From positions 62,001 to 126,000 of the forward strand of contig NZ_WQLA01000001.1 in assembly GCF_009755275.1 (NCBI RefSeq): a stretch of 64,000 nucleotides of DNA, written 5' to 3'. The notes beneath the pieces are model-generated. The model was not told the origin of the DNA, did no database searches, and worked only from the letters and a program-made list of their open reading frames with translations. Of the stretch, positions 62,383 through 64,000 are shown one piece after another. Position 1 is the first letter of the stretch; each line of letters begins with the position of its first letter. This DNA is from Mucilaginibacter aquatilis. Lineage in GTDB: Bacteria > Bacteroidota > Bacteroidia > Sphingobacteriales > Sphingobacteriaceae. Both the position numbers and the translations under genes were made by a program.

Positions 62383-62804
62383 GTTGATGATAGCATGGCG
62401 TGGCTTAGCGGAAGCAATAGAAATATTGCAATCAGCACAAATGGTGGAAACTCATGGTCATGGCAACAACTAAAGGGGCTTTTTCTTATGCAACTAGGAA
62501 TGACATTGAGGTAGTTATAGGTGGAAACTATAAACGCTTGAAAATTGCTGATTCAACAGTTTGCTTCAATACAGCTTTTAAGTTGCTTAAAACTCTTTCT
62601 GTTGGCTATCAGTCATGTGTAACCTATATAAAAAATCAGAACTTCATATCAACCAGTGTTGCCGGTAGCCATATCAGTACTGATGGAGGAGCTAATTGGA
62701 GGCAATTTGATGCAGCAAGCTACAATGTGTGTCAGAATTCTGGGCGCGGGAATCTAATAATTTAGGCTGGTGATAAGGCCCGTATAGGTACTGTGAAATT
62801 TTAA
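62383..62804 (+). pseudogene. Decayed BNR/YCF48-type protein gene
   Basis: One frame gives VDDSMAWLSGSNRNIAISTN and GGNSWSWQQLKG, then the similarity moves to another frame (RNDIEVVIGGNYKRLKIADS, HISTDGGANWRQFDAASYNV). It is cut by a TAG at 62763-62765, after which GDKARIGTVKF continues in the same frame to TAA at 62804. The Asp-box repeats (STNGGNSW, STDGGANW) are those of BNR/YCF48-related proteins. The N-terminus and parts between are missing, so the gene is broken by at least a frameshift, deletions and a stop. Confidence 0.72.
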
Positions 62805-62856
62805 ATTTCTGATTACTAAACGATTAATTTAATATTTAAATTTTATTAAAAAACTT

Positions 62857-62887
62857 TTGCAGGCAAAGGCAATAAGCCCTATATTTG
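62857..62887 (+). promoter_or_regulatory. Consensus promoter of the tRNA-Lys genes
   Basis: TTG at 62857-62859, exactly 20 bases, then TATATTTG at 62880-62887, 28 bases before the first tRNA-Lys. Confidence 0.7.
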
Positions 62888-62914
62888 CACCACTTTATCG
62901 GAAACAAATAAGTT

Positions 62915-62987
62915 GATTCCGTAGCTCAGCCGGTAGAGCATAACACTTTTAATGTTGGGGTCCTGGGTTCGAGTCCCAGCGGGATCA
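62915..62987 (+). tRNA. tRNA-Lys (TTT), copy 1
   Basis: A 73-base tRNA. The acceptor GATTCCG pairs with CGGGATC, the anticodon loop is CTTTTAA (anticodon TTT), and the T loop TTCGAGT is standard. CCA is not encoded. Confidence 0.95.
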
Positions 62988-62988
62988 C

Positions 62989-63020
62989 AAAAGCCTTCCG
63001 AACTTAGTCGGAAGGCTTTT
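62989..63020 (+). terminator. Terminator after tRNA-Lys copy 1
   Basis: AAAAGCCTTCCGA (62989-63001) pairs perfectly with TCGGAAGGCTTTT (63008-63020), loop ACTTAG. Confidence 0.85.
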
Positions 63021-63108
63021 AAAAACTTAAAAGATGCAAAAGGCTGAGTAAATATCAGACGATAAAGTATAGCTTAACCAACCGGGTGTTAAGTCTAAAA
63101 TAGAAAAT

Positions 63109-63181
63109 GATTCCGTAGCTCAGCCGGTAGAGCATAACACTTTTAATGTTGGGGTCCTGGGTTCGAGTCCCAGCGGGATCA
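63109..63181 (+). tRNA. tRNA-Lys (TTT), copy 2
   Basis: The 73 bases are identical to copy 1 (62915-62987). No TAnnTTTG box was seen in the 88 bases after the first terminator, so its promoter is unclear. Confidence 0.95.
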
Positions 63182-63185
63182 CTGG

Positions 63186-63216
63186 AAGGCGCAAGAAATT
63201 GCGCCTTTCTTATTTT
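63186..63216 (+). terminator. Terminator after tRNA-Lys copy 2
   Basis: AAGGCGCAA (63186-63194) pairs with TTGCGCCTT (63199-63207) around GAAA, followed by TCTTATTTT. Confidence 0.85.
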
Positions 63217-63324
63217 AACGTTTTCCTTATTTATATAACAACGTATACAGACACCTTTCCGAGTGCGACTGGTGATCTACTTTTCCGTGCTGTAACTAAA
63301 TCCTACCTGCCAGTTCATAAAAGT

Positions 63325-64000
63325 TTATAAACTTCCTTGAGTGCCTTCTGCAATATCTTTAGTAAGCTTCTGCAACTGCGATATTGCCGAAATTATCGAC
63401 TGCAGCTGCTCATGTTCCTCGTTAGATAGATAGTTGTTGTCATGACTATCATTTTTAAAGGAGTGAGCCAAAGCATCATTCGAAGGCAGCTGTTTTAATG
63501 TAGTGAGACAGCTTTTGAGTTTGTTCAGGGCTTCTGCCGCCAAGGCAGCTTGAGCATTATCAGCATCATTGGCTCTATTTTGAAAACTTTGTAATGATAA
63601 AGAAGCAACATTACCGTAGAGCTGATGATTAAGTGCCTGGAAGCTTTCCAGATCGTCAATCGGAATGCTCTTTTTATTAGGCTCACTTAACAGACGTTTA
63701 AAAGCAGCTGAAAAATCGGCCAGGCGCATGTAAACATTTTTACGTAAAAGCTTATAATGGTTGAAACTGATTTGCTCACCCGATATTTTTTTATAATAAG
63801 CTTCAAGATATGCATAGTTTGCCTCAAGCACATTGTATACATAATTGGTTACGTTGTATCGTTCCCAAACAGGAAAAAGGTATGAGGCAGCAAAAGCAAT
63901 TCCGCAGCCTATAAGAGTGTCATAAATACGCTCAATAATAAATATGAACTTTCCGCCGCTATAAATGTGCAAGCAGATTATTACCATTGGCGTTATAAAC
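63325..64000 (-). CDS. FUSC-family membrane protein, C-terminal part
   Basis: The frame runs off the right edge; about 225 residues are visible. It begins (on the protein) inside FITPMVIICLHIYSGGKFIF, passes a membrane segment with DTLIGCGIAFAASYLFPVWE and ends in a long helical cytoplasmic part rich in Gln, Asn and Leu. The sequence fits the C-terminal half of FUSC/YccS-type inner-membrane proteins, whose cargo is uncertain (some export aromatic acids). The N-terminal half lies outside the window. Confidence 0.82.
   Translation of the reverse strand, partial: FITPMVIICLHIYSGGKFIFIIERIYDTLIGCGIAFAASYLFPVWERYNVTNYVYNVLEANYAYLEAYYKKISGEQISFNHYKLLRKNVYMRLADFSAAFKRLLSEPNKKSIPIDDLESFQALNHQLYGNVASLSLQSFQNRANDADNAQAALAAEALNKLKSCLTTLKQLPSNDALAHSFKNDSHDNNYLSNEEHEQLQSIISAISQLQKLTKDIAEGTQGSL

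Noticed and set aside
62454..62765. A separate 103-residue gene with a promising start
   Set aside because: The frame is only the middle of the broken BNR-type gene; the same similarity continues in other frames on both sides.
1..64000. CRISPR array, IS element or rRNA
   Set aside because: No regularly spaced direct repeats, no transposase frame and no rRNA sequence were found in the window.

Overview
The window looks like a chromosomal segment of a Bacteroidota, most likely Sphingobacteriaceae (Mucilaginibacter/Pedobacter-like). The evidence is the TAnnTTTG -7 promoter box ahead of many genes, the scarcity of Shine-Dalgarno sequences, and the gene content: DUF4920, DUF2795 and DUF3347 proteins, MacB-like permeases without an ATPase, a GH43 enzyme, a PD40-amidohydrolase and a chromosomal subclass B1 metallo-beta-lactamase. 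The genus is an inference.

Positions 1-36000 are ordinary chromosome: a GT8 glycosyltransferase; a pyrR-pyrB-unknown run; a three-gene RND efflux operon (TolC, RND pump, membrane fusion protein; minus strand); an amine oxidase; a PhnP-like MBL hydrolase; a TraB/GumN protein; an FtsX/MacB permease; a CAT-like acyltransferase with a HAD phosphatase; queA; ispD; a cobalamin adenosyltransferase; a GH19 chitinase lipoprotein; a dicarboxylate symporter; citrate synthase; GH43; a 1078-residue propeller-amidohydrolase; an RRM protein; the beta-lactamase; and a lone receiver domain. Between the HAD gene and queA lies a complete small-RNA-like unit (consensus promoter, short hairpin, strong terminator) with no ORF.

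Positions 36010-61049 hold a phage-derived element. It starts with a CI/S24-type repressor and a divergent operator region, followed by two small early genes and two genes on the opposite strand (GNAT, unknown). Then come small and large terminase, a tail block (frameshifted gene, three tail-type genes, tape measure), a head block (ClpP-like prohead protease/scaffold, major capsid), a tail-tube-like protein, portal and connector, three fibre/spike-type proteins, and a lysis cassette (glucosaminidase, holin-like, one unknown). No integrase, transposase, excisionase or replication gene is visible. Packaging, capsid, tail and lysis functions look intact, so the element is either an integrase-less prophage or a domesticated particle (gene-transfer-agent-like) locus. 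The tail-before-head order, a T9 slippery run in an apparent -1 frameshift gene, a SprB-like repeat in a tail protein, and an inserted membrane gene next to a decayed gene are its odd points.

Positions 61021-64000 return to chromosome: a cupin gene, a small winged-helix-like protein, two tRNA-Leu genes (GAG, CAG; minus), a decayed BNR/YCF48-type pseudogene, two identical tRNA-Lys(TTT) genes each with its own terminator, and the C-terminal part of a FUSC-family protein running off the right edge.
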